Origin: Mauremys mutica
Lineage: Eukaryota > Chordata > Testudines > Geoemydidae
Length of the DNA stretch: 64,000 nt
Assembly (NCBI RefSeq): GCF_020497125.1
Contig: NC_059081.1
Span: 63,446,768 to 63,510,767, forward strand
Reading direction: 5' to 3'
The notes under the pieces are model-generated. The model worked only from the letters and a program-made list of their open reading frames with translations, ran no database searches and was not told the DNA's origin. A program made the translations under genes and the position numbers. Each line of letters begins with the position of its first letter. Positions within the stretch are counted from its first letter, which is position 1. Below, piece by piece: positions 20,709-32,574 of the stretch.

Positions 20709-21373
20709 CAGGGCCGCCCAGAGGATTCCGGGGGCCCGGGGTCTTCGGCGGCGGGGGGCCTTCCGTTCCGGGACCCGCCGCCGAAGTGCCCCGAAGACCC
20801 ACGGCGGGGGCCCCCCCGTCGCCGAATTACCGCCGAAGTGGGACACGCCGCTGAAGTGCAGCCTGGTCTTCGGCGGTAATTTGGCGGGGGGGGTCCCCGC
20901 CACGGGTCTTCGGGGCACTTCGGCGGCGGGTCCCGGAACGGAAGGGGCCCCCCGCCGAAGACCGGGCTGCGCTTCGGCGGCGGGTCCCGCTTCCCCCCAG
21001 CCCCAGCCCCAGCCTCTTACCCCCGGCTCCCTCCTCGCCCGGAGTCTCAGCGCCTCACCGGAACAGCCGCAGCATGTGGTCGGCGGGGCCTGAGCTCCGT
21101 CCCGCTCAGAGCCGCGCGGGGAGGGGGCGGGGCTGGGAGCTCCGGGCCGAGGGGAGGGAGCTGAGCTCAGCCCGGAGCTGCCAGCCCCGCCCCCTCACCA
21201 CGCGGCTCTGAGCGGGGCGGGGCTCAGGGGCCCTGGCGGAGACTCGGCGTTTGATGCGCTGAGGCTCCAGGAGAGGGGCGGAGGCGGGAGCCTCTGCTGT
21301 TCTCTTGGGGGCCCCTGCGGAGCCCGGGGCCCAGGGCAAATTGCCCCCTTTGCCCCCCCCCTGGGCGGCCCTG
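20709..21373. mobile_element. hAT-type element with internal palindrome (665 bp)
   Basis: Ends CAGGGCCGCCCAGAGGATTC and CCCTGGGCGGCCCTG, flanked by an exact 8-bp duplication TGAGTGGC (20701-20708 and 21374-21381). Inside, about 20759-20845 and 20868-20945 form a long inverted repeat built from CTTCGGCGG/CCGCCGAAG units. The CpG density is high, but this is transposon-borne and not a host promoter. No transposase frame. Confidence 0.92.
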
Positions 21374-21587
21374 TGAGTGGCAAGGAAGACAAGCCAGCAT
21401 CTTTCTGCCCTGAACCAAGAACTTATGAAACAACCAAACAAAACACTGAGAATAAATATGAAATTCAAGTGCACTCTCCATGGATCCTGTAAGAAGCCTG
21501 TTGGTTCATAGGAGTGCGATGCTGGCAAACCAGATGTTGCCAAAGCTTCAGGACTCAGCCAAGAACTCACTGCAGGAAACCAGCTTG

Positions 21588-22536
21588 TGTCACCTTTGTG
21601 TGAGTATGGTTAAGATGGTATTGAACTTATAACAATGTGTTTAGACTTATGAAATGCTTGTAGGTTGCTGCATGCATTAATCTCACTTATAATATCTCTA
21701 TCACAGGCTATAATGTAATATTTAAGCTTTTGCTGTATAACTGTACAAAATATTTGCCCTGAAACTGTCAACCTGTCAGAGTGGATCATCTCTTGCCCAC
21801 CAGGGAGGACTGCCAAAACTAAATGGGCCATTGTGGGACATCATGATAAAACGATTTAGCTAATTGCCCCTGCACAGGCTACGTGCAAAAGGGTTCATCC
21901 CAGCAACTTGAATTCTGGAAGGAGGAAATAAAGATAGTGAACATGAATATTTTTCATCTTTTTCACTCTTTGGACTCTGACAGGACTGGAGCTACGAAAC
22001 AAAAGCAGAGATCCCCAGGGTTAGTAATCTGTTAGCACTGTCATTCAGTGCTGACAGATTACTACAACTCTGTCACCTTTAGGAACCATAACTCATTGGC
22101 ATCTATATACTTGCCTGCTTTAACGAGTAAATAACTCTCTTCTTTCTTTTTCGTAGCTAACAAACCCTTAGTTAGTTTATTACAGGATTGGCTACAAGTG
22201 TGGTCTTTGGTGAGTGATCTACAGATTTGACCCGGGTAAGTGACTGGTCTCTTGGGACTGGAAGCAACCTGAATCTTTTGTGATCGTTGGCATAGGGGAA
22301 GGAACTAACACTAAGTCCAGCTTTCCTGGGTGGCAAGATAGAGTGGAATGCCCAACGGGACTGTCTGTGACTCCATGATAAGACTGGTATCGTGCTTCAG
22401 GAGTTCACATTTGTTACCGGGTTGGTGAAATCTAATTATAGAACCCACAGCCAGTTTGGGGTGTCTGCTCTACTTCTTGACAGTCGGCCCTGAGGTTTGG
22501 CACTCCTGGTCGTGAACCACCTCAGGGAGCGTGACA
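21588..22536 (+). mobile_element. probable solo LTR of an LTR retrotransposon
   Basis: Bounded by TGTCACC at the left and GCGTGACA at the right, a TG…CA pair with short inverted ends. It contains AAATAAAG near 21927 and an R/U5-like stretch TTAGTTTATTACAGGATTGGCTAC…GTAAGTGACTGGTCTCTTGGGACTGG that I associate with turtle LTRs. The 5-bp flanks do not match, so the exact ends are uncertain, and no internal gag or pol is present. Confidence 0.42.
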
Positions 22537-22715
22537 ATAAGCACTTAGTCACAGCAACATTACCAATAAGTCATTGCGTGTGCTAGACAATGGCTATGCA
22601 TCTGGAGCAATCTGCCTGGAAAGACTGAGGGAAAACCTATTCCAAAGTAAAATTTGAACTAAACGGCAACCAAGGTCACAGCAGGGAAGCTGTTAGATCT
22701 GTCAGACCCTGCAGT

Positions 22716-22975
22716 CAGGGGCGGCTCCAGGCACCAGCACGCCAAGCACGTGCCTGGGGCAGCAAGCCACGGGGGACACTGCCAGTCGCTGCGAGGGCGG
22801 CAGGCAGGTTGCCTTCGGTGGCATGCCTGCAGAGGCTCCGCTGGTCCCGCGGCTTTGGCAGACCTCCCACAGGCGTGCCGCCGAATCCGCGGGACCAGGG
22901 ACCTCCTGCAGGCAAGCCACCGAAGGCAGCCTGCCTGCCATGCTTGGGGCGGCAAAATACCTAGAGCCGCCCCTG
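22716..22975. mobile_element. hAT-type palindromic element (260 bp)
   Basis: Ends CAGGGGCGGCTCCAGGC and CTAGAGCCGCCCCTG, exact 8-bp duplication CCTGCAGT (22708-22715 and 22976-22983). The interior is an inverted repeat: GGCAGGCAGGTTGCCTTCGG…CTGGTCCCGCGG mirrored by CCGCGGGACCAG…CCGAAGGCAGCCTGCCTGCC. Same family as 8621-9058 and 46458-46827. Confidence 0.92.
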
Positions 22976-22983
22976 CCTGCAGT

Positions 22984-23494
22984 AGGACACCTAGGGGGCA
23001 AACTTAGGCTAAGATTTATGGTGTGCTATTTTTGAGGTACCAATAAAGCCAAACCCTAGGGAGTGGGTGGGTTTGGACACTAACTTGAGTCTCTGCTGAG
23101 TCAGGAACAGACTCAGTTCGTTCAAAGCTGTCCCACCTAAGGCCACATTTACTCATCTTTAGAACACCCTAAAATGCTCATCTGGTTTTGGTTGTGGGGA
23201 TTGTGGTGAGTGGATGATGGGATAAGATTTTGTTGGGTGGCTTATATTTTCTCTCTTCTATATAGATTCTCATCTTGTCCTCGTCACTGTAGGAGCTGAG
23301 CATCTCGCAGTGGTGCATTCAGTCACGTGGCTCACATCTGTCACATGTCATTTGTTCTCGCTCCTCTTTCACCCAAGAGGAGAGTGGTGTGCGTAGTGGA
23401 TTGGTTTGGTCTGGTTGTGTGGGGTTTGTTAAATGTGCACGCTGCTGTGCGTGTTTCTGTTAGAGAAGACAGGCGGGAGAAGTGCACCTTGTAC
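22984..23494. other. unique sequence, no gene seen
   Basis: G/T-biased stretch with no exon or transposon ends recognised. Confidence 0.35.
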
Positions 23495-23497
23495 TTA

Positions 23498-23888
23498 GGG
23501 TATGTCCATCATGCAATCACAAAGTGTGGTTGCAGCTTGTGGAAACATACCTGAACTCGTTCTCCTCTAGCTCTCTTGAGCAGTGGAGCTGCAGCTGTAT
23601 GAGTCTCAGTGCAAGCTAGCCCCATGGGTAATTACCCAGTGTTCGGAGGAGGCTTATTCAGCTCACGCTGAAGCACACGTGGCTGCAAGTTTACTGTTCT
23701 GGGACTCGAGCTAGCTAGATTAAAGCTCACAGGGGTAGGTCCACAGAAGCTGCAATCACACTCCATTATTGCAGTATAGACAGAGGCAGGACTAAAAATG
23801 TGACTGCTCCCCCCACAGCCCCAGGCTGGAGGACTTCTGTGCCCCTGCTTGCCCCCCTTTGTGCATGTCCCTAAGTATAGACCTACCC
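23498..23888. mobile_element. PIF/Harbinger-like MITE with TTA duplication (391 bp)
   Basis: Left end GGGTATGTCCATCATGCAATCAC and right end (reversed) GGGTAGGTCTATAC, flanked by TTA (23495-23497 and 23889-23891). A longer inverted match pairs the left GTGTGGTTGCAGCTT segment with GAAGCTGCAATCACAC near 23750. The right end is split by a 93-bp insertion. Confidence 0.68.
23782..23874. mobile_element. 93-bp insertion with 8-bp duplication inside the MITE
   Basis: GTATAGAC occurs immediately before (23774-23781) and after (23875-23882). Removing the insert and one copy restores a normal MITE right end. The duplication length suggests a hAT-type insertion, but the insert's ends are not convincing inverted repeats. 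Confidence 0.5.
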
Positions 23889-23891
23889 TTA

Positions 23892-25005
23892 GAGCAGAAA
23901 AGGCGGTGAGGTTTGTGATGGTCCTTACATCCTGGGGACATTTGTTCCACAGGCTCAGACCAGCCCCCAAGAAAGCTCCGTCTCCTGCCCAGATGAGCGC
24001 TACCCCCACTGTGCCAGAGAAACAGAGTCATCAACCACATCCTGGAGCTTTAGGTCGTCTTTCAGGTGTCCTGGGCCCAGGCCCTTGAGCACCTTAAAAA
24101 TAAGGACAGAGACCTTGAACTTTACTCACTAGTCTATGGGAAGCCAGTGTACAGAACGCTGAGGATAGGACTGTCTCAGCCTGAGAGATGGTTGGTTTGA
24201 GCAGGTCATTTGGGTGTTGGATATTTATCCTGTATGTGGATATTTCAAACATTAATAAAAAAGCAGCTGGAGTTATGGGGGTTGTGTTTTAAGGAACTCT
24301 CAGGAAATTAATGAAGTGAGGGAGACTGATATATCAGAGACATCTCAGTGCTCATGCTGGTTTGTACTATGAAAAGAAAGGGGAGGTAAAGTTAACATTT
24401 AGAGTACAGGAGTTAGTCAATTAAATCAAATTATTAATGAGATCAGCTAATGATGGACTTAATCAGAATCTTTCATCGCTGCCACTCATATGTACCAAAG
24501 TGGAACGTGGTTTCTAATGTTTCACAGCTGGTCTGTTCCTGACTTTTGTAGATTTTGTTCCTTATTTGAAAATTTAGTGTGGAAGATGGGAGCCTGGAAG
24601 AATAAAGTCTGGTTAACGGCAGGACAGCTAAAGACCAGCAGCCCCAGCCACAAGACAGGCTGTGAATGCCACACCCTTTGTGTATTTCAGTGCTAATAGG
24701 GAGGAACGGTGCCAAGGGCTCAGGACAGTTCAGATGCTGTGTCCATTCAGCCCTTGACCCCAGCCTGAGACTGCCAGCAGTTGGTGCCACATATAATGGA
24801 GATACCTGTCTACTGGGAAGTGGTCTTAGGTCACCAACTCACCACAGACATGCCACTGAGCTTGTCAGATACTGATGCCTCACAGTCCTGCAGAGTGGGC
24901 TGAATTCAGACTAGTGACAACAACTGATTGGAATATTTCAAAATTTTGAAACTAGGGGAGGGGAGGGAAGATACATTTTTTGAAAAAAATTCCATGATCT
25001 CCCCC
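23892..25005. other. unique sequence, no gene seen
   Basis: No convincing exon. The minus frame 24473-24790 has no domain or signal I recognise. Confidence 0.35.
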
Positions 25006-25020
25006 CACACACACACACAC
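25006..25020 (+). repeat. (CA)n microsatellite
   Basis: About seven CA repeats directly after a C-run. Confidence 0.8.
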
Positions 25021-25035
25021 GTTTCCCCACCAACT

Positions 25036-25141
25036 ATAGGGCTGGTCAACATTTTTATGAATATTGACAAAAATCTCAAATTTCAAAATTCAAACACAGC
25101 ATGAAAAACCATTTTTCCACTGTGTTGAAACCAGCTCTGCT
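25036..25141. mobile_element. short AT-rich MITE
   Basis: Left end GGGCTGGTCAACATTTT and right end GTTGAAACCAGCTCT are inverted copies, with an A/T-rich interior (AAATTTCAAAATTC). Related to 3640-3881, 32190-32390 and 44365-44655. Confidence 0.55.
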
Positions 25142-26222
25142 AGTGACCTAGAGGCCTCTTGGATCCATACCCCATTATCTTTCCCCTGAGGCATCTACAG
25201 TAGGTATCTTTGTGGTGCATTTTTTGTTTTGCAATATTTTGCTGATTGACTAACATCTCACACTTCCACTTTTTTATGTATTAATAAATTGTAACACCTC
25301 CACAGGTCCTATTGTCAGCCATATGCAACTGAATACATTAACTAATATGAAGAATTACCAAGTGCTGAAAATAACAAGGAAAAAAAAAACAACCCTAGAA
25401 CTTTATTTTTGGAGACTCCTATTGACTTCAATTAAAATTGTGGGTGTTCACCAGCTCTGAAAATTAAACCATTATGCTTCAAAATCTGTCAAAGTCCTAT
25501 TGTCTTCCATGGGCTTTGGGTCCGGCCCTTAATGTTGAATTATAACAACAGCAGCAACAACGGAGAACACATTGAAATAAAATGATAAATTACGTTCTGT
25601 GATTGCTTTCAATGTCTGCCATAACATTTTCTGTCAAAGACAGCATTACACAGACATATCTTCTCTATTATTTTTAATCTTCTTTCTGGCATCCACAGAA
25701 ATAAATGGATTCTAAGCAGCAGATCTGTATTCATGCATTCTGTATTTTATCATTATAAATCTGAATGATTAATACCATTCTTTTGGTGAAGATAATCCAT
25801 GGTTAATACAGCATACTGGGAGGATCTCACAGACAGAGAGCTTGGCATCAAGGATCTATATCATATCTCTGGTCAATAAGATCTCACTTTGAACAGAACA
25901 GAACACTCATTCAGTTACAACTCAAGCAGTTCTGCCCTTGTCTGAGGGATTTACAGATAAAATGTATAGTTAAATAATTATTTATCATCATGTTACAAAA
26001 CATGCTGATAAGCTATGGCCTCCAAATGCAGCATGTAAACTATTGCACAGAATTATTTCAGAATGAATTAGAAGTCAGCTTCAATCTTTGGCATAAACCT
26101 TTTACATACTTAATTTTGGCTAAGAGGCATAGGCAACCCTGAAGCAATATTGTTTTACATCTGAATTAAACACAACACTCAATTATCGCCTGACAAGAGG
26201 AATCCCCATCATTAACCCCCTA
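25142..26222. other. AT-rich unique sequence, possible conserved non-coding block
   Basis: About 25550-26160 is free of recognised repeats and complex in composition, the kind of stretch where conserved non-coding elements occur. This is a guess from composition; no motif is claimed. Confidence 0.2.
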
Positions 26223-26318
26223 GGATTCAGTTCTGCAGTCTTTACTTTGGCAAAACTCCCATTAAATTAACACAGAGCAGAATGGGAATTTTGCCTAAGG
26301 ACTGCAGGTCTGAGTCCC
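26223..26318. mobile_element. palindromic MITE ('ttggcaaaactcccatt' family)
   Basis: The left arm GATTCAGTTCTGCAGTC…TTGGCAAAACTCCCATT mirrors the right arm AATGGGAATTTTGCCTAAGGACTGCAGGTCTGAGTCC. A partial arm also occurs near 50245 (GGCAAAACTCCCATTAACAT). Confidence 0.65.
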
Positions 26319-27579
26319 TAGAGATGAAATGCAGGAGAAACTTGTGGGGCTGGGGGATGCAGAACTATCAGGTGGTTCGTACCCACATAGTTTGGAATCA
26401 TTATTTAACATGTCACTGATGCATTCCATCTCCCCTTGGGGTGCAGTGTCAGCCTTTTAGTATGAACACACAACTTCCAGCAGCAGACGGTGTCAGGCAC
26501 GAAGGGCTAGCATGGGGCACCAGATGACATGCATTCCCCTCAACATCTCCTACTCCTTTGCAGTGCTGATTCATCACACCAGCAGAAAAGCAATCCTGGG
26601 ATATGTTGTCCTGTTGCACAGTTTATCCAGCAAAGTGTATTTTTAAAAAAAATACATAAATATAACTGTTCTTTTTTCTTAGTTTCACAGGCAGCTGACT
26701 TCGACTGCCATCAGCCACAAAATTTGCTTGTTAGGATTTTTTCAGTGTAGGTCCTACCTGCAATGTAAGACCCACTTGTGTTCAGGAGCCACTGGGAGGG
26801 TTGTGCTGAGACAAAATAGACACACAAATTGTATATTTGATTTACAGACATAAAACAACAAAATAAACAGTCCGAACAACAAGCTTTTACGCAACTCATG
26901 TAAAGCATTTTTAGGACTATTGTTTGCCACACACTGTTACTCTTTAGGAATTCCACCTGTAAACATCCATAACATAGCAGTTGAGGGGAAAAACATGTTA
27001 AATCTTCTAGGATTTCGATTTAAAAAAAAACAACAACAAGAATCTGCTCATCTAGAGGCAATAACAGATATTATATACCTCAGTGTTGCATCAGATCTCA
27101 TCTTGCTAGAGAACACATGCCTTTTGTAGGCATTTCATGCCTACAAGAGCAACATTCTTAATTTACATAGTTCAAAATCAATCTTCATAAAAGTATGTCA
27201 GATGTCCCTTGTCCAAAGGCCTGCTGCTACTGATTTTATTTACTGTGTAGATGTGCTCATGTTAGAAAGCATTGTTTTAGAATGTACCTGAAAATTGTTA
27301 TTTACCCAAAATAAAACTCATTCTCCAGTTACTTAGTCTTAAGATTTCCTCCCTGTTTTCACATCTCCAACGTGCATCTATGCATATCTCTAGATAGTTA
27401 AATTTGTCATAACCGCCCAGGCACTAGACCCAACTGGGTTTTGACTTTCAAATTATTGCAATTATGTCAACATTGAAAGAGCAAAAAGGTACTATTTCAG
27501 GGGGATAGTAGTATTTAAATCCAAATTGCATTCTCAAAACCCAATACTGGAACACATCTAAATCTTTTATTGGGATTCA
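26319..27579. other. AT-rich unique sequence, no gene seen
   Basis: Left flank of the CR1 element. Only short frames and oligo-A/T runs. Confidence 0.35.
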
Positions 27580-28886
27580 TTAGAAAATGGCTGATCTTAA
27601 TAACCAAATAAAAAAGAAAGGATCCAATAGAAAAGCAAGAAGGGTCGGAATCTGGGGGGGAGCATGGGCTGTTATGGCAGAAATAAGGGAGAGACAAGAC
27701 AGAACGGGGAGGGGGGGATCAAATCAGTATCTTAGATGTCTGTATGTGAATGTGAGAAGTATGGGGAATAATCAGGAAGAACTCGAAATGCTAGTAAATA
27801 AACACAACTATGACATAATTGGCATCATGGAGACTTGGTGGGATAATACGCATGACTGGAATATTGGTATGGAAGGATACAGCTTGCTCAGGAAGGACAG
27901 TCAGAGAAAAAAGGGAGAAGGTGTTACCTTATATATTAAAAATGTACACACTTGGACTGAGGTTGAGATAGAAATAAGAGACAGACTTGTTGAAAGTCTC
28001 TGGGTAAGGATAAAAGGGGTAAAAATCAAGGGTGATATCATGGTAGGGATCCACTACAGAGCACCAAACCAGGAAGAAGAGGTGGATGAGGCTTTTTTTA
28101 AACAACTAACAAAATCATCCATGGCACAGGACTTGGTGGTGATGGGGGACTTCAACTACCCAGACATCTGCTGGGAATATAACACAGCAGGGCACAGATT
28201 AGCCAACAAGTTCTTGGAGTGTATTGGAGACAATTTTTTATTTCAGAAGGTAGAGAAAGCTACTGGGGGGAGGCTGTTCTAGATTTGATTTTGACAACTA
28301 GGGAGGAACTGGTTGAGAATTTGAAAGTGGAAGGCAACTTGGGTGACAGTGATCATGAAATGGTAGATTTCATGATTCTAAGGAATGGTAGGAGGGAGAA
28401 CAGCGCAATAAAGACAATGGATTTCAAGAAGGCAGAATTGAGCAAACTCAGGGAGTTGGTAAGCAAAATCCAATGGGAAGCAAGTTTGAGGGGAAAAACA
28501 ATTGAAGACAGTTGGCAGTTTTTCCAAAGAGACGTTATTAAGGGCACAAGAGCAAACTATCCAACTGCATAGGAAAGACAGGAAGTATGGCAAGAGACCA
28601 CCCTGGCTTAACCAGGAGATCTTCAATGATCTAAAATGCAGAAAAGAATTCTACAAAAAGTAGAAATGCAGTCAAATTACAAAGGATGAATATAAACAAA
28701 TAACACAAGTATGTAGGGACAAAATTAGAAAAGCCAAGGCACAAAACAAGATCAAACTAGCTAGGGACAAAAAAGGAAACAAGAAAACATTCTACAGATG
28801 CATTAGAAGCAAGAGAAAGACCAAGGGCAGAGTAGGCCCATTACTCAATGATGGGTGAAAGACAATAACAGAAAATGTGGACAGGG

Positions 28887-29521
28887 CAGGGCAGATGCAA
28901 GGATGTTTCATGCCCTAGACGAAACTTCCACCTTGCGCCCCTCACCCCGAGCCCTGTGGCAGCTCTCCGCCCCCCCCACCCTAAGGCACCCCCCCGCGGC
29001 AGCTCCCCACCCCCTCACCATGAGGCGCCCCCCCTGCAGCAGCTCTCCTCCTCTGCCCTGTGGCACCCCTCCTGCCCCCCACGGCAGCTCTCCCCAGCCC
29101 GGGGAGCCATGCGGCTGCTCCCTGCCCCAGCTCACCTTTGCTCCGCCTCCTCCCTGAGCACACTGTCGCCGCTTCACTTCTCCCGCCTCCCAGGCTTGTG
29201 TCGCCAATCAGCTGTTTGGTGCCGCAAGCCTGGGAGGGAGAGAAGCAGAGTGGGGCGGTGTGCTCAGGGGAGGGGGAGGAGGCAGAGCAGAGGTGAGCTG
29301 GGGCGGGGAGTTCCCCTGTGTGCTGCCCCTCCCCTTACTTGCTGCAGGCGGCCCTTCCCACACACCCCTACCTCAGCTCCCTCCAATTAAATGCCAACGA
29401 CAACAGGGGCTGCTGAAGATCCGACCGCTGCTGTCGCCGCAGAAGGAACTGAAATGCTGCCCCTCAAATGCTAGCGCCCTAGGCAACCGCCTAGGTCGCA
29501 TAATGGGTTGCACTGGCCCTG
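28887..29521. mobile_element. hAT-type element inside CR1 (about 635 bp)
   Basis: Left end CAGGGCAGATGCAAGGATG and right end GGTTGCACTGGCCCTG match the family at 10404-11145. The CR1 coding sequence resumes immediately afterwards. The 8-bp duplication is not recognisable, so the left boundary could be a few bases off or the junction rearranged. Interior frames are C-rich noise. Confidence 0.78.
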
Positions 29522-31048
29522 TGGCTGAGGTGCTTAATGACTTCTTTGTTTCGGTTTTCACCAAGAAGGTTGGTGGCGACTGGACGTCTAACAGTGAATG
29601 CCAGTGAAAATGAGGTAGGATCAGAGTCTAAAATAAGGAACGAACAAATCAAAAATTACTTAGACAAGTTAGATGTCTTCAAATTACCAGGGCATGATGA
29701 AATGCATCCTAGAAGCTGGCTGAGGAAATATCTGAGCTATTAGCAATTATCTTTGAAAAGTCATGGAAGACGGGAGACATTCCAGAAGACTGGAAAAGGG
29801 CAAATATAGTGCCCATCTATAAAAAGGGAAATAAGGACAACCCAGGGAATTACAGACCAGTCAGCTTAACTTCCGTACCCAGAAAGATAATGGAGCATAT
29901 AATTAAGCAATCAATTTGCAAACACCTAGAAGATAATAAGGTGATAAATAACAGTCACATGGATTTGTCAAGAACAAATCATGTCAAACCACCCTGATAG
30001 CTTTCTTTGACAGGGTAACAAGCCTTGTGGATGGGGAGAAGCAGTAGATGTGGTATATCTTGACTTTAGTAAGGCTTTTGAGACTGTCTCGCATGACCTT
30101 CTCATAAACAAATTAGGGAAATACAACCTAGATGAAGCTAGTACAAGGAGGGTGCATAACTTATTGGAAAATCATTCCCAGAGAGTAGTTATCAGTGGTT
30201 CACATTCATGCTGGAAGGGCATAACGAGTGGGGTCCTTCAGAGATCAGTTCTGGGTCCAGTTCTGTTCAATATCTTCATCAATGATTTATATAATGGCAT
30301 AGGGAGTACACTTATAAAATTTGCAGATGATACCACGCTGAGAGGGGTTGCAAGTGCTTTGGAGGATAGGATTAAACTTCAAAATGATCTGGACAAACTG
30401 GAGACATGGTCTGAAGTAAATAGGATGAAATTCAAGAAGGAAAAATGCAAAGTACTCCGCTTAGGAAGGAACAATCAGTTGCACACAAACAAAATGGGAA
30501 ATGACTGCCTAGGAAGGAGTACTGCAGAAAGGGATCTGGGGGTCACAGTGGATCACAAACTAAATATGAGTCAACAGTGTAACGCTGTTGCAAAACAAAG
30601 CAAACATCATTCTGGGATGTATTAGCAGGAGTATTGTAAGCAAGACACGAGAAGTAATTCTCCATTTCAGGAATGATGTGGACAAATTGGAGAAAGTCCA
30701 GAGAAGAGCAACAAAAATTATTAAAGGTCTAGAAAACATGACCTATGAAAAACTTGGGTTTGTTTACTCTGGAGAAGAGAAGACTGAGAAGAGACATAGC
30801 TGTTTTCAAGTACATAAAAGGTTGTTACAAGGAGGAGGGAGAAAAATTGTTCTTCTTCACCTCTGAGGATAGGACAAGAAGCAATGGGCCTAAATTGCAG
30901 CAAGGGCAGTTTAGGTTGGACATTAGGAAAAACTTCCTGTCAGGGTGATTAAGCACTAGAATAAATTGCCTAGGGAGGTTGTGGAATTTCCATCATTGGG
31001 GATTTTTAAGAGCAGGTTGGACAAACACCTGTCATGAATGGTCTAGAT

Positions 31049-31381
31049 CAGTGGTTCCCAAACTTGTTCCGCCGCTTGTGCAGGGAAAGCCCCTGGCGGG
31101 CCCAGCCGGTTTGTGTACCTGCCGCGTCCACAGGTTCGGCCGATCGCGGCTCCCAGTGACTGCAGTTCACTGCTCCAGGCCAATGGGGGCTGCAGGAAGC
31201 AGCAGCCAGTATGTCCCTCGGCCCGCGCCGCTTCCAGCAGCTTCCATTGGCCTGGAGCAGCGAACTGCGGCCAGTGGGAGCCATGATCGGCCGAACCTGC
31301 AGACGCGGCAGGTACACAAACCGGCCGGGCCTGCCAGGGGCTTTCCCTGCACAAGCGGCGGAACAAGTTTAGGAACCACTG
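31049..31381. mobile_element. hAT-type full-length palindrome inside CR1 3' UTR (333 bp)
   Basis: Flanked by an exact 8-bp duplication GTCTAGAT (31041-31048 and 31382-31389), a normal piece of CR1 tail. Ends CAGTGGTTCCCAAACTTGTTC and AACAAGTTTAGGAACCACTG. The two halves are inverted copies almost from end to end, meeting near 31202-31205, so the strand can fold into one hairpin of about 155-bp arms. Confidence 0.93.
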
Positions 31382-31466
31382 GTCTAGATAATACTTAGTC
31401 CTGCCTTGAGTGCAGGGGACTGGACTAGATGACCTCTTGAGGTCCCTTCCAGTTCTATGATTCTAA

Positions 31467-32189
31467 GAATAAGAGAACTGCAGTGACTAGAGGAAGATAA
31501 CCTTGAGGATAATGACAATAGGATGTCAGATTGACGGCATCAGATCCGGAGTAACATCCAGACCTCTGAATTCAGGGGGAAGCCTGGAGTCCACCCCAAT
31601 AGAAGTTTCAAGGCTTGATTTAAAGTTAATTGAAGTCCATGTAAGTCTTTTCACTGATGTCAATAGGCTTTGGATCAGGCCCTGAGTGAGCAGACATGAA
31701 CAGTGAGCCAGCACTCTTACAGTTCCCTTGTGCTCAAAGCCTGCATTTCTACCATTGGCTTTTGTCTGTGTTTTTCCAGCAATGAGTGATAGCAGGACCA
31801 TAAAAGCTTTGTTGTAGAGATTTTGGGCCTCAATTCAAAGCCCAGAAAAGTCAATGGCAATCATTCCAGTAACTTTAATAAGCATTGGTTTGGGCCCATT
31901 CTGAATGAGTTTCAAATTTCTTAAATTCTTTGAATCCCCTTTTCCAGCCATGTTCAGTTGGAAGCAGAGATGGCAGAACATCTTTTCCTTTCTCTTTCTA
32001 AGCAGTTAGAGACTTGAACTCATGCTTGCAAGCTTTTGAACAGCTATGAAGCAGATCCTGTGGCCTGATTGTCTTCTGACACTGGATCAGAAGTAACTTC
32101 ATGGCAATCAACAGTGTTACAGTTGTGTAAAATTGGTGTGTTAGACAAAGCAGACCTCAAGTTTAGAGATACTGACTGAAAAGTTCAGC
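31467..32189. other. unique sequence with a small palindromic-MITE relic
   Basis: About 31605-31685 looks like a decayed palindromic MITE (TTGAAGTCCATGTAAGTC…GATGTCAATAGGCTTTGGATCAGGCCC). No exon seen. Confidence 0.35.
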
Positions 32190-32390
32190 TAGTGCTGGTC
32201 CAAACACCAGTATCATTTTTTCAAGAATTTTGTAAACTTTGGCAATTTTTGGAAAATTTTACTCTTTTTTAAAAAAAAAGTCAACATTTTTCAATTAAAA
32301 ACTTGGAAAAAATTAACATCTTGGAGGAGGGGGATCAAAAATAGAATTTTCATCAAAAACTGAAAGTTCTGAAAAGGTCAGTCACCTCTA
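32190..32390. mobile_element. AT-rich MITE-like repeat
   Basis: Starts TAGTGCTGGTCCAAACA, ends GAAAAGGTCAGTCACCTCTA, interior of A/T runs (GGAAAATTTTACTC, CAACATTTTTC). Same style as 44365-44655. Confidence 0.45.
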
Positions 32391-32574
32391 ATTATATTGT
32401 AAGAGCATGAATGTTTGTGAGTGGAAAGTTCTGTTTCAGGATATCACACTATGTTTGATGAAGTTTAGAAGGAAAAGGAAATGATGAAAGACTAGATTTA
32501 ATCCAAGTCTCTGTTTGAAATGTAAAAGTGATAATTACGTAGTTAAAAAAATGATAATTATCCCAGCAAAGAGG

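Larger units (their letters stand above)
27580..31466 (+). pseudogene. CR1 LINE: ORF2 endonuclease plus reverse transcriptase, interrupted by two hAT elements
   Basis: The longest retroelement in the window. An APE-type endonuclease frame (27587-28282) shows [15 protein letters not shown] and GDFNYPD (28145-28165). It shifts frame near 28275 and continues to a stop near 28570. After a hAT (28887-29521) the reverse transcriptase resumes with [18 protein letters not shown], then KGNKDNPGNYRPVSLTS (about 29825-29875), LDFSKAFETVSHD (about 30053-30090) and the catalytic FADD (30320-30331). The C-terminal connection domain breaks frame near 30590 and ends by about 30866. The 3' UTR (GGACAAACACCTGTCATGAA, GGACTGGACTAGATGACCTC, TTCTATGATTCTAAG) carries a second hAT (31049-31381). 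ORF1 is absent, so the copy is 5'-truncated. The many intact motifs suggest moderate age; the frameshifts mean it cannot make a working ORF2. Confidence 0.93.
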
